From Anabaena sp. UHCC 0187 (GTDB taxonomy: Bacteria > Cyanobacteriota > Cyanobacteriia > Cyanobacteriales > Nostocaceae), in assembly GCF_009712035.1 (NCBI RefSeq), contig NZ_VILB01000013.1, forward strand, positions 693,722-757,721: a DNA stretch of 64,000 nt, written 5' to 3'. Positions 55,623 through 64,000 of the stretch are shown here, one piece after another; position 1 is the stretch's first letter; the number at the start of each line of letters is the position of its first letter. The translations under genes were made by a program, and so were the position numbers. The notes below the pieces were generated by a model. The model saw only the letters and a program-made list of their open reading frames with translations, did no database searches and was not told where the DNA came from.

Positions 55623-55847
55623 TTACGCTACTTTCAAAAACTTGCCTAAAACTTGCGCTTCGGGAAGAGTTTCACCATCTTCTAAACATGACTCAATCAG
55701 CATTTCTAACACTTCCTGACCATTTTTTAAAGCTTCTTCGTAAGTTTCGCCATGAGTACAAGGCTGCATTACATTAGTAAAATCAGGTAATAAAACTACA
55801 TAACATTTATCTTCTTTAGACCATTGAATAATTATTGTATATTTCAT
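55623..55847 (-). CDS. hicB: HicB family antitoxin
   Basis: A 74-residue HicB-type protein. The partial RNase-H-like fold is visible as YTIIIQWSKEDKCYVVLLPDF and the family stretch THGETYEEALKNGQEVLEMLIE. It lacks a C-terminal DNA-binding domain, as in the short HicB class. Its ATG overlaps the stop of the upstream hicA remnant (ATGA). Confidence 0.82.
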   Translation of the reverse strand: MKYTIIIQWSKEDKCYVVLLPDFTNVMQPCTHGETYEEALKNGQEVLEMLIESCLEDGETLPEAQVLGKFLKVA

Positions 55848-56038
55848 TCTTTTGGTTTCTCCTGTTCATCTGCTTCGATCTTCTTTAATTCTGCCAGTGC
55901 TTCCGTTACCTGTTTTTCTAAATAGAGTTTAGCATCACTGCTGTCTTTACCTGCAATAATAATAGCTTCTGATAATTTTGTATGTATCCATTTGCTATGA
56001 CTTCCCTTGGCAGATTTATAAGCAAACCCAGCCTGTAC
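55844..56038 (-). pseudogene. hicA: 5'-truncated hicA toxin gene
   Basis: Minus-strand codons from 56038 read VQAGFAYKSAKGSHSKW..., the HicA dsRBD-like fold with its conserved G-S-H catalytic His, followed by EAIIIAGKDSSDAKLYLEKQ and a charged tail, ending at TGA 55844-55846. Upstream of 56038 the frame has no ATG, GTG or TTG before an in-frame TAA at 56072-56074, so the first ~10 residues and the start signal are missing. The upstream DNA is instead the leader of the divergent DUF2281 gene. HicB is intact. Confidence 0.75.
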
Positions 56039-56087
56039 TTTGTTATAAAATAAAAATATAAGTAGTCACATTAATGGGTAAATACTA

Positions 56088-56330
56088 ATGAGTTCAGAAC
56101 AAGAGTTATTAACAAAGTGGCGTTCCCTACCACAAGATAAACAAGAGGAAGTTTTAGAGTTTGTGGAATTTCTTTACTTCAAAAACTCTGCAAATAAACC
56201 TCCTCTAGGGGAACGGTTGCGACAAATTCGGTCTAGAATTGTTGCTGCTGGTAAGCCCTTATTAAATGAAGAGGAAATAGAAAAGGAACTTGCTAGTCGC
56301 AGAGGTGGACTACAAGGTAGAGAAGAATGA
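56088..56330 (+). CDS. DUF2281 family antitoxin-like protein
   Basis: An 80-residue protein. The N-terminal half is DUF2281-like (LLTKWRSLPQDKQEEVLEFVEFLY), common in VapB-type antitoxins of cyanobacteria; the C-terminal acidic/basic helix would bind the toxin. ATGA overlap with the PIN gene. Confidence 0.78.
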   Translation: MSSEQELLTKWRSLPQDKQEEVLEFVEFLYFKNSANKPPLGERLRQIRSRIVAAGKPLLNEEEIEKELASRRGGLQGREE

Positions 56331-56731
56331 AAATAACTTATATTGATTCAGGGGTGTTAATTAGTGCGACAAATGGTGTTGGTGCAATTGCTGAGAAAGC
56401 ACTGGAAATATTAGGAGATTCCCAACGGGAATTTGCTTCAAGTGAGTTTGTCAAATTAGAGGTAAATCCCAAAGCATTGTATAGCAAGCAAACTGAAGAA
56501 GCTCAATTCTATGAAGAATTTTTTAGCGATGTTACCTACTGGGCAAGCGATTTAACTCATATTGTTAAAGAGGCTTATCAAATTGCTTCCCAGTATGGTT
56601 TAGCTGCTATGGACGCGCTTCATGTAGCTGCGGCGTTATCAGTTGGTGCGGAAGAATTAGTCACAACTGAGAAAAAAACAAAGCCTATGCACCGAGTAAC
56701 TGGGATTAAAGTAGTTTCTATTTTTGATTAA
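56327..56731 (+). CDS. PIN-domain ribonuclease toxin (VapC-like)
   Basis: A 134-residue PIN-fold protein. Acidic residues are in YIDSGVLI (Asp7), SEFVKLEVNP (Glu), AMDALHVAAA (Asp) and the later LVTTEKK. VapC toxins cleave tRNA or rRNA. It is translationally coupled to the DUF2281 antitoxin, the arrangement of an intact type II toxin-antitoxin pair. Confidence 0.85.
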   Translation: MKITYIDSGVLISATNGVGAIAEKALEILGDSQREFASSEFVKLEVNPKALYSKQTEEAQFYEEFFSDVTYWASDLTHIVKEAYQIASQYGLAAMDALHVAAALSVGAEELVTTEKKTKPMHRVTGIKVVSIFD

Positions 56732-56775
56732 TTACTAGAAATAGATATGATTTCATATTTCATAATTAATCTATT

Positions 56776-56817
56776 TCTTCCTTTGCGTCTTTGCTCCCTT
56801 GCGTCTTTGCGCGAAAC
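56776..56817. repeat. Heptamer-type repeat (CTTTGCG)n
   Basis: CTTCCTTTGCGTCTTTGCTC followed by CCTTGCGTCTTTGCGCGAAAC, between the PIN gene and the glycosyl hydrolase gene. Confidence 0.65.
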
Positions 56818-56845
56818 AGAAAATTTAACAAACCAGGGATAACCA

Positions 56846-58063
56846 ATGAAAAAAATATTTCTAAAATGGCAACGTCAAACGAGAAAATTGGGATTTTTAG
56901 CAGCTATGATGGCCGTGAGTATGATGGCTTTCGTAATGCTATCATTCCCCTTAAATGCACAAATTCCTAAATCCACAGAATTACGGGGAGTATGGTTAAC
57001 AAATATTGATAGTGATGTTTTATTTGAGAGTAATAGACTAAAACAAAGTTTACGAACATTACAACAACTCAACTTTAACACCGTTTATCCCGCCGTATGG
57101 AATTGGGGATATACACTTTATCCTAGCAAAGTAGCAGCCAAAGTCATTGGTAAATCAGTTGACCCTACCCCCGGACTGCAAAAGCGGGATATGCTCAAAG
57201 AAATAGTCACCGAGGGACATAAACAAAGTTTAACCGTGATTCCCTGGTTTGAATTTGGCTTTATGGCTCCTGCTGATTCTCTCCTCGCTAAAAATCGTCC
57301 TACTTGGTTGACAAACCGCAGAGATGGCACAAAAATAGTCAAAGAAGGCATACATAACCGAGTTTGGTTAAATCCCTTTCGTCCCGAAGTGCAAAAATTT
57401 ATCCAAGATTTGATAGTCGAAATAGTCAAAAATTATGACATTGATGGGATTCAATTTGATGATCATTTTGGTTTACCATCAGAACTAGGATATGATGCCT
57501 ACACCACAGCATTATACAAAAAAGAACACAAAGGTAAACTTCCCCCGGCAGACTTCAAAGATCCAGAATGGGTAAGTTGGAGAGCGAACAAAATTACCGA
57601 CTTTATGAAGCGAGTCTTTACAGCAATTAAAGCAAATAAAAAAGATTGTATCGTTTCCGTTGCTCCTAATCCCCAGCGATTTTCCTACGAATATTATCTT
57701 GCAGATTGGCAAAGATGGGAAAGAATGGGAATAGTTGAAGACCTAGTTTTGCAAATTTATCGGAATGATTTAAACGTCTTTATCAGCGAATTAGAATATC
57801 CCGAAGTTAAACAAGCCCAAACTCATATTCCCGTCAGCATTGGGATTTTAAGTGGGTTAAAAAATCGCACAGTTCCCATGGAACAAATCAAAACCCAAAT
57901 AGAGAAAGTGCGAGAGAGAAAATTTGCTGGTGTTTCCTTCTTCTTCTACGAAACCCTCTGGAACATGAGTCAAGAAAAACCCCAACAACGTCAACAAGCA
58001 TGGCAGAAAATATTCCCCACACCAACAAACTACCCCAACCTATTAGCAAACTGGAAACCCTAA
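56846..58063 (+). CDS. GHL10-type glycoside hydrolase-like lipoprotein/secreted protein
   Basis: A 405-residue exported protein. An N-terminal signal (about 1-38, with LAAMMAVSMMAFVMLSF) precedes a TIM-barrel of the GHL10/DUF187 family: ELRGVWLTN, NTVYPAVWNWGYTLY, VIPWFEFGFMAP, VWLNPFRPEV and DIDGIQFDDHFG. The family (PF02638) includes YngK-like enzymes thought to act on cell-wall glycan. The Asp-Asp of FDDHFG are the likely active-site acids. Confidence 0.88.
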   Translation: MKKIFLKWQRQTRKLGFLAAMMAVSMMAFVMLSFPLNAQIPKSTELRGVWLTNIDSDVLFESNRLKQSLRTLQQLNFNTVYPAVWNWGYTLYPSKVAAKVIGKSVDPTPGLQKRDMLKEIVTEGHKQSLTVIPWFEFGFMAPADSLLAKNRPTWLTNRRDGTKIVKEGIHNRVWLNPFRPEVQKFIQDLIVEIVKNYDIDGIQFDDHFGLPSELGYDAYTTALYKKEHKGKLPPADFKDPEWVSWRANKITDFMKRVFTAIKANKKDCIVSVAPNPQRFSYEYYLADWQRWERMGIVEDLVLQIYRNDLNVFISELEYPEVKQAQTHIPVSIGILSGLKNRTVPMEQIKTQIEKVRERKFAGVSFFFYETLWNMSQEKPQQRQQAWQKIFPTPTNYPNLLANWKP

Positions 58064-58153
58064 AAAATCTGACATTGCCGAATTGAAATTAATAAATTCA
58101 ACCTTTGCGCCTTTGCGTGAGATATATTATTTCAATCAGCAACGCCAAAATTC

Positions 58154-59641
58154 CTAACTACCGATACCCAAACGCCCAGCTAAAGCCGGAGTTAAAGGTA
58201 AAAGAGTAGCAATCATTAAAAACAAAGCCAAAAGACATAAAGCCGCCCTAGCATCATCTGGTTCACTGATTTCATTCAAACTAGGACGTTCTAAATCCCG
58301 TTGTAAAAACAAAATCACAATTGCCCAATACATTGCTAAAGGATTACCTAATGATACAATAGCTAGTAAAACTATCGTCGCAAAAGTCGTTCTCCCTGCG
58401 GTTTTGCGGCCATAAATCGCTTGCACAATTCGCCCCCCGTCTAATTGTCCAGCGGGCATTAAATTCAACGCTGTTATCACTAATCCTAACCAACCAACAA
58501 TTACCAAAGGATGAATATTCACCAACGGAGATTGTAAAGCCGAACCGAGGACAACCCGTGCCAAACTACCAACTAAAATTGAACCTTGAAAAAACTGATT
58601 AGGTAATTGAAATAAACTGCCTGGGTGGGACAGTAGCAATCCTATTACCAGTAATAATAAGGAAGTAATCCCCCCAAAAGCTGGCCCAGCTAAAGCAATA
58701 TCAAATAAGGCATTACGGCTAGGGACAAGGGACTCAAATCTAGTAATTGCCCCAAAAGAACCAATTTGCACTGCTGGTAAAAAGAACGGCCAACTTAATT
58801 TGACTTGGTGACGACGCGCTAATAACCAATGTCCGATTTCGTGAGAGATCAAAATTACCAATAAGCCTAAAGCAATAGGTAAAGCTTCTGCAAAGCGTTC
58901 GGGGTTACTGAATAAATCAAAATTCTGTAATATACCCCCGACTTCTAAGCTTGTAGCGATGGTTGCTATCAATAAAATCACCGCAAAAGCTTTTTGTGCT
59001 AACTGGGTGCGCTGGGGGTCTGTGCGGCTAGGTAGAACAATCATCACAGGTTTACTGTCAGTATCTTCTACTAAAAACAGCCGATATTTATCATCTAACC
59101 GTTCTTGCAAAGTTTTCGTCAGTCGGTTGTGAACGGCTTCTGGTTCTCCGCGCAAGTTGCCTTTAAAAACTACTCCTTCTTGGTAGGGAATAGTTTCGGT
59201 GGCAAAAAATGTATCAATGCCGAAAATGCCTCTAATTAGGCTTAAATCTGCTTCAGGTATGGGAGTTGGTGCTAATTGCAGTTCTGAGACTACAACTGAA
59301 CTGTCTTTATCACCTTCGCTTGCAGTTTGGGCAGCGAGTCTATCTGTTGCCCGTTGTTTGAGAATAGCATCTTGTCCCGCGTCCCGTAATTTTCTGCCGA
59401 GGAAAATATACAATCCAGCGGAAGCTACTACCAAGAACAAGATACCAACGATGTTGATATAAATCCCAGCGGCAAATAATCCAAAGAACAAAAGCCAGGG
59501 AGTCATTAAAACGACGGATTGTAACCAGGCTAAGATACCTAGTTTACCAAAAGGTCTGGCGCGATAAAAGCCCCAGCCTAAAATGCCGGACGCTATCAGC
59601 ACAATGGCTGCAATTATAGGAGTTTCCGATGAAGTCAACAT
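58154..59641 (-). CDS. Site-2 protease family (M50) intramembrane metalloprotease, EGY-like
   Basis: A 495-residue polytopic membrane protein. The zinc motif is ISHEIGHWL (H-E-x-x-H) and the third ligand is in LMPAGQLDGGR. A long N-terminal soluble region (about 80-210) with RGIFGIDTFFATETIPYQEG is as in plant EGY1-type and cyanobacterial homologues. It has about eight membrane helices. It would cleave membrane-bound regulators or help thylakoid biogenesis. Confidence 0.9.
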   Translation of the reverse strand: MLTSSETPIIAAIVLIASGILGWGFYRARPFGKLGILAWLQSVVLMTPWLLFFGLFAAGIYINIVGILFLVVASAGLYIFLGRKLRDAGQDAILKQRATDRLAAQTASEGDKDSSVVVSELQLAPTPIPEADLSLIRGIFGIDTFFATETIPYQEGVVFKGNLRGEPEAVHNRLTKTLQERLDDKYRLFLVEDTDSKPVMIVLPSRTDPQRTQLAQKAFAVILLIATIATSLEVGGILQNFDLFSNPERFAEALPIALGLLVILISHEIGHWLLARRHQVKLSWPFFLPAVQIGSFGAITRFESLVPSRNALFDIALAGPAFGGITSLLLLVIGLLLSHPGSLFQLPNQFFQGSILVGSLARVVLGSALQSPLVNIHPLVIVGWLGLVITALNLMPAGQLDGGRIVQAIYGRKTAGRTTFATIVLLAIVSLGNPLAMYWAIVILFLQRDLERPSLNEISEPDDARAALCLLALFLMIATLLPLTPALAGRLGIGS

Positions 59642-59976
59642 CTCTAAACCTTTGCTATTGAGACCGAAGCTAGTACCGCAGTGCGGAATTAAAAATTAAA
59701 AATTAAAACTTAAAAAAGCAGATTACACAAGCTTTTGTCAAATTTTTAATGGTTGATTGACTTACGCCGTTGTGTACTAGAACAAGTCTGTTTTTCTATA
59801 TATTTTACCATTTTTGAGGATAAAATCAATAAATAAGTTGATTTTTCTTCTGCTCAAATTGCGCTATGTTGTGGTGACACTACACGCAGTTATCAGGCTT
59901 TGAATTATATTATTTTGCCAAAGAATTGACAAGGTGCAATTTTTATGATTTGAAAATTCGCCACAAAAGGAGGGTG
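59642..59976. other. Intergenic region with AATTAAA heptamers, no gene
   Basis: About 335 bases. Near the protease gene start there is a perfect 5-bp palindrome (CCGCAgTGCGG) followed by (AATTAAA) repeats at 59687-59710. The rest is AT-rich without a recognisable gene. It holds the promoter of the protease gene. Confidence 0.5.
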
Positions 59977-60234
59977 TTAAAGTTCTGATGCTGTTTCAGG
60001 GGCAATAATTTCTCCAGAACCCAGTTTTAAGATTATATCCTGATCGGTAATCAGTTCTCTCAGTTCTTTCACTTGCAAATTCATTTTTTCACAAGCTTGG
60101 CGTAATTCTTGAGCAAATGTATTAATATCATCCCCATAACCACACTGACACGCAGCGGTTTCTATTCCCTGGTTAGCATTCGCTCTAGCACAATCTACTA
60201 ATTCTGTATCATGTAATGGTTTTGGAGATGCCAT
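59977..60234 (-). CDS. Small conserved-looking Cys protein of unknown function
   Basis: An 85-residue soluble protein. The N-terminal half has three cysteines (VDCARAN, ACQCGYG), the C-terminal half is helical (FAQELRQACEKMNLQVKEL) and ends in a short beta/Glu-rich tail. I do not recognise the family. It is divergent from the PGM1-like ligase gene ~295 bases away, with a heptamer-type repeat (GCAGAGG)n at 60374-60404 between them. Confidence 0.55.
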   Translation of the reverse strand: MASPKPLHDTELVDCARANANQGIETAACQCGYGDDINTFAQELRQACEKMNLQVKELRELITDQDIILKLGSGEIIAPETASEL

Positions 60235-60373
60235 AAGTGGATTTTTTAGTATTTATCTATTTCCATTTTGGGATTATATTAGTTATTAAATATTTATTCA
60301 TCTCTCTTTAGTCTGAAGTTTTTAGTAATTAATATCGCAATCGTTTGTGTGGTGAACTATAATTTTTTTTAAC

Positions 60374-60404
60374 TAACCGCAGAGGCGCAGAGGTCGCAGA
60401 GGTG
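60374..60404. repeat. Repeat (CGCAGAGG)n
   Basis: CCGCAGAGGCGCAGAGGTCG followed by CAGAGG; a related ACAGAGGCACAGAG stretch occurs near 11687. No coding potential. Confidence 0.6.
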
Positions 60405-60529
60405 GAGAAAGAAGAGATAGAGATTTTTATATTTAACAAAACGATACATTTACAATCTTTATTTGCACTCTCTCTTGGGGTATATATTAGGTAGGAAGGT
60501 AGTATGGGAAGTAATATCGGGTTGGGGAT

Positions 60530-62134
60530 ATGGTGACATTAAATATTGATGATTTGCAGGAAATTGATAAATTTCGTAATTTACAATTAACATTACGCGA
60601 TCGCTGGAAAACTAGCGAGTTATTTGATAATAGCGAAGCGGATATTTTAATTATTCCTTCTTTGAGTATAGATCAAGGAGAGTTGCTTAAGGTTGAAGGC
60701 TGTGAGCATTATGAGGAAAGGTTACTTTTTTCGTTAATGCGGTTACGAAATCCCCGCACTAGGTTAATTTATGTGACTTCAATGCCGCTTCATCCTAGCA
60801 TTATTGACTATTATCTGCAATTACTTCCGGGGATTCCTTTTTCTCATGCTCGTCATCGGTTATTATTACTTTCTACTTATGATGCTTCTTTAAAACCTCT
60901 GAGTCAAAAAATATTAGAACGTCCTCGCTTATTAGAAAGAATTCACAAGGCTTTGCGGTTAGACAAGGCTTTTATGGTCTGTTATAATTCCACTTTTTGG
61001 GAATCGGAATTATCTTTAAAGTTGGCTGTACCTTTATATGCTGCTGCACCAGATTTACAAATTTGGGGAACAAAAAGCGGCAGTAGACAAATTTTTCAGG
61101 AAAGTGATGTGCCTCTTCCCGACGGTAGTGAGTTAGTCAAGAATTGCGAAGATTTAGCCAATGCTGCGGCTGATTTGTGGGAACGTCAACCCACATTACA
61201 AAGAATGGTAATTAAGTTAAATGAAGGTTTTTCGGGAGAGGGAAATGCAATATTAGATTTAAGACAAATTATGGATTTTGCACCGGGAAAAGCTGATCAT
61301 ATTCACAGGGTAGCAGCTATTAGCGATCGCTTTCTCCATTTACGTTTTCAATCTTTACAAGAAACTTGGGCAAATTTTTCTCAACGCATTCCCGAATTAG
61401 GGGCAATTGTTGAAGCTTTTATCGAAGGAGAAATCAAACATTCTCCCAGTGTTCAAGGCAGAATTACACCCAATGGAGAAGTAGAAATTCTTTCTACCCA
61501 TGACCAAATTTTAGGGGGGCCAGACGGACAAATTTATATAGGTTGTCGTTTTCCTGCGGATGCAAATTATCGCTGTGAATTACAGGAATTAGGTTTAAGA
61601 GTTGGCAAAAAATTAGCAGAAAAAGGAGCTTTGGAAAGATTTGCAGTTGACTTTGTCACTGTTGACAAAGGTAATGGTAAATGGGATATTCAAGCCATTG
61701 AAATTAATCTTCGCAAAGGGGGAACAACTCACCCATTTATGACTTTGAAATTATTAACCAATGGTCGTTATGATTTATCCACGGGTTTATTTTATAGTCA
61801 ACAAGGCAGACCTAAATATTATATTGCCACAGACAATTTACAAAAACCTAGTTATCAGGGATTATTACCTAATGACTTAATGGATATTATCGCCCACCAT
61901 AGATTACATTTTGACAGTGGCACGGAAACAGGTACAGTTTTTCATCTCATGGGTTGTCTTTCCCAATTCGGTAAATTAGGATTAACAAGTATTGGTGATT
62001 CTCCCCAAGAAGCGGAAGATATTTATAATAAGGTCATTGAAGTTCTTGATCAAGAAACTAGCGGTGATCATAGTGATCATGCTATCTTTTCTGATTATAA
62101 TTTTCCTATGACTGGGGATGGATATAGTTGTTAA
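60530..62134 (+). CDS. PGM1-like ATP-grasp peptide ligase
   Basis: A 534-residue protein. The N-terminal ~190 residues are a substrate-recognition half (ADILIIPSLSIDQGE, RTRLIYVTSMPLHP). The middle and C-terminal parts form an ATP-grasp domain: MVIKLNEGFSGEGN, IVEAFIEGEIKHSPSVQ, RFAVDFVTVD, IQAIEINLRKGGTTHPF. This matches proteins annotated as PGM1-related peptide ligases, after the pheganomycin enzyme that joins an amino-acid-derived acid to peptides. The true substrate in cyanobacteria is not known. Start ATG 60530; the next gene is 165 bases downstream. Confidence 0.85.
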   Translation: MVTLNIDDLQEIDKFRNLQLTLRDRWKTSELFDNSEADILIIPSLSIDQGELLKVEGCEHYEERLLFSLMRLRNPRTRLIYVTSMPLHPSIIDYYLQLLPGIPFSHARHRLLLLSTYDASLKPLSQKILERPRLLERIHKALRLDKAFMVCYNSTFWESELSLKLAVPLYAAAPDLQIWGTKSGSRQIFQESDVPLPDGSELVKNCEDLANAAADLWERQPTLQRMVIKLNEGFSGEGNAILDLRQIMDFAPGKADHIHRVAAISDRFLHLRFQSLQETWANFSQRIPELGAIVEAFIEGEIKHSPSVQGRITPNGEVEILSTHDQILGGPDGQIYIGCRFPADANYRCELQELGLRVGKKLAEKGALERFAVDFVTVDKGNGKWDIQAIEINLRKGGTTHPFMTLKLLTNGRYDLSTGLFYSQQGRPKYYIATDNLQKPSYQGLLPNDLMDIIAHHRLHFDSGTETGTVFHLMGCLSQFGKLGLTSIGDSPQEAEDIYNKVIEVLDQETSGDHSDHAIFSDYNFPMTGDGYSC

Positions 62135-62299
62135 CTAAAAGATGAAATTATCTTATCCTCTTGTTAATTTAATAGTTCGCTTGTATCTATAATAAAGCAT
62201 CCAGAGGCTGTTAAAAATAAAAGTTTTGTGCTTTATTCACAGGAATATCTAGAACTAAAGTGAAATAGACGCTAAAATCGATCCAGCCTTTGTATTTTC

Positions 62300-63994
62300 G
62301 TGGTTTTGACCCAGATAACTCAGAGTGCGGTTAACTGCATAAATCCCCATTGTCAACGTCCCTATCCTCAACCCTGGGGAAACAAATTCTGTAACAGTTG
62401 TGGCGCACCGCTGCATCTGTTAGACCGCTATTTCTCTCTTAAACCTCTCGGTGCGGGAGGATTTGCCCAAATTTACACAATTTGGGATGAAAAGACACAG
62501 ACAGAAAAAGTGCTGAAGGTGCTAGTAGAAACTTCACCCAAGGCGCTGGAATTATTCAAGCAAGAAGCGGAAGTTCTAAGTAGTTTCCGCAACTCTGGTG
62601 TGCCTAAAGTTGATAGTGATGGTTATTTTGAAGTTAACTTAGTTAACCCTAAACCCCATCAATTACCATGTTTGGTGATGGAAAAAATCAATGGCTATAC
62701 TTTAGAGGAAGTATTGAATAATTCTCCTCAAGGTTGTTCCGAAGATTTGGTAATAGGTTGGTTTATTCAAGCTGTACAGATTTTACAGGAATTACATAAA
62801 CGCCAAATTATTCACCGAGATATAAAACCTTCTAATTTGATGTTGCGGACTTCCACACCAGTATCTCCTGCGAAAAGTGATCAATTGGTGCTAATTGATT
62901 TTGGCGGTGCTAAACAATTTAGTGGTTCAGTTTTGCGGTCACATCCCACATCTACACGATTATACTCTTCCGGTTATAGTCCTCACGAACAAATTCGTGG
63001 CGGTAATGTGGGACCAGCAGCAGATTTTTATGCTTTGGGACGGACAATGATTCAATTACTTACGGGTAAGTATCCATCTGATTTGGAAGATGGTTTAACT
63101 GGAAAACTACAATGGCGTAATTACAAACAGATTAAACCAGATTTAGCAGATTTGCTCGATGAAATGGTACAGGATGATGTGCGATTACGTCCAGCAGGTG
63201 CAGATAGTATTCAAAAAAGATTACTCAAGATTGCTTCCCCTTCTCCACGGAAAGGTTTAATTAGTAGTCCGGGTAAATCTGTAGTAACATCTATAACTGA
63301 ACTTACTCAAGCTGTAAGTAATACCACTTTATTGATAATTCAGGGAATATGCAAATTTTTATTAGCTTGTTTGGCGACTATTTGGGTAATGATTCTGACT
63401 AGCATCTGCGCGGGAATCGGGACTATGATTGGTTTTTTCCTGGCTTACCATACCAGTTTAGGCGATCGCTGGTTGGAATTACTAGCCTATCAATTACCAA
63501 CTTTAGTCGAAAAGCAACCTTATATGGCAGCAGAAACTATAGTTTATGGTTTTGCAGGTTCAGGAACAGCTTGGGGATTAACCTTATCCGGCTGTTTTGG
63601 CCAAAAGCGGCGGTTTCTCACGGCAGCTTTCCTGGGTTTTCTGGGTTATGCTTTAGGCTGGATAGCTTGTCAATTTATCACCACTCAGAATCCTGCTGAA
63701 AGCTTGGTAACATGGATTTTAATCTCACTTCCCCTATTAAGTCTAGGTTTAGGTCTTCGCACTCATCAAATAGCTTATGCTGTAATCGCAGGTTTAGGTA
63801 GTGCTAACCTGATAGCTATTTTCGTGCGTTTAGGATTCACAGCACATTTATTCCATTTTTCCAGTCAACCTAACGCCCTTAATATATTTTCACCCATAGG
63901 TTTCTTTAGTCTGGTAAGTATCTTAATCAGTTTTTGCTTAAGTATAAGCCATTACCTGATTATCCCTTGTTTGCGCTGGTTAGGTTGGCGATAA
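62300..63994 (+). CDS. Ser/Thr protein kinase with zinc-ribbon N terminus and membrane C terminus
   Basis: A 564-residue protein. A Cys ribbon (CINPHC...CNSCGAPL, residues ~13-39) precedes a Hanks kinase domain (~45-310): LGAGGFAQIY, VLKVL, IIHRDIKPSNLM, LIDFGGAKQF and YSSGYSPHEQ. After a linker, four to six membrane helices (about 340-560) end the protein, unlike the WD40 kinase. Start is GTG 62300; the family usually starts a few residues before the ribbon, in agreement. Confidence 0.92.
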   Translation: MVLTQITQSAVNCINPHCQRPYPQPWGNKFCNSCGAPLHLLDRYFSLKPLGAGGFAQIYTIWDEKTQTEKVLKVLVETSPKALELFKQEAEVLSSFRNSGVPKVDSDGYFEVNLVNPKPHQLPCLVMEKINGYTLEEVLNNSPQGCSEDLVIGWFIQAVQILQELHKRQIIHRDIKPSNLMLRTSTPVSPAKSDQLVLIDFGGAKQFSGSVLRSHPTSTRLYSSGYSPHEQIRGGNVGPAADFYALGRTMIQLLTGKYPSDLEDGLTGKLQWRNYKQIKPDLADLLDEMVQDDVRLRPAGADSIQKRLLKIASPSPRKGLISSPGKSVVTSITELTQAVSNTTLLIIQGICKFLLACLATIWVMILTSICAGIGTMIGFFLAYHTSLGDRWLELLAYQLPTLVEKQPYMAAETIVYGFAGSGTAWGLTLSGCFGQKRRFLTAAFLGFLGYALGWIACQFITTQNPAESLVTWILISLPLLSLGLGLRTHQIAYAVIAGLGSANLIAIFVRLGFTAHLFHFSSQPNALNIFSPIGFFSLVSILISFCLSISHYLIIPCLRWLGWR

Positions 63995-64000
63995 CAGGAG

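Overview
The window is chromosomal DNA from a filamentous, probably heterocyst-forming cyanobacterium (Nostocales; Anabaena/Dolichospermum/Nostoc-like). The evidence is cyanobacterial gene families (carotenoid isomerase CrtH, IctB, SLH/OprB iron porin, DUF3386, DUF2555, UPF0182, Hanks kinases with zinc-ribbon or WD40 domains), frequent HIP1 octamers (GCGATCGC), AT-rich sequence, heptameric short tandem repeats and small palindromic repeats between genes. I saw no rRNA, tRNA or CRISPR array.

Layout. 0-9.5 kb: 3' end of a cobyrinate diamide synthase, a cNMP-binding protein, a UPF0182 membrane protein, a PEP-CTERM surface protein, crtH, upp, a YtxH-like protein and YggT. 9.5-20 kb: argJ, gatB, a divergent DUF3386/LuxR pair, an Lhr-like helicase, a metallophosphoesterase and rlmN, with a MITE-like element between argJ and gatB. 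20-26.4 kb: a surface-glycan cluster (deacetylase-like protein, epimerase, two hexapeptide acyltransferases, Gfo/Idh oxidoreductase, DegT aminotransferase, GT2) with the gene content of an acetamido-sugar pathway. 26.4-29.7 kb: a TSUP transporter, a secreted protein and an SLH porin.

29.9-32.3 kb is the most interesting accessory segment. A PvuII-like type II restriction-modification system sits against the stump of an Rpn/DUF4351-type gene. Its methyltransferase closely resembles M.PvuII. Its endonuclease resembles R.PvuII, keeps the D/E/K active site, and is fused at its N terminus to a Cro/C1-type HTH like a controller (C) protein. Two copies of an ACGAACT-AAA-AGTACGT operator precede the fusion gene, and a third, degenerate copy lies directly in front of the methyltransferase start.

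32.4-43 kb: YwqG, argD, a K+ channel, a response regulator, smpB, ictB and two Ser/Thr kinases. 43-47.8 kb is a metal-homeostasis cluster: two metallophosphoesterase-fold proteins (one lacking its metal ligands), two CobW/COG0523-type GTPases and hemB of the non-zinc type. Zur-box-like palindromes lie upstream of the His-rich COG0523 gene and of hemB. 47.9-53.8 kb: GH57 glucanotransferase/amylase, nfu, a second DUF3386 gene, an esterase, DUF2555 and coaBC. 53.8-56.7 kb is an accessory patch: an orphan Phd antitoxin, an unrecognised overlapping two-gene operon, hicB with a 5'-truncated hicA, and a DUF2281-PIN pair. 56.8-64 kb: GHL10-type glycosyl hydrolase, site-2 protease, a small Cys protein, a PGM1-like ATP-grasp ligase and a third Ser/Thr kinase.

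Start codons were moved from the longest open frame to an internal ATG/GTG wherever a Shine-Dalgarno sequence or family alignment argued for it; these choices are stated in each entry.
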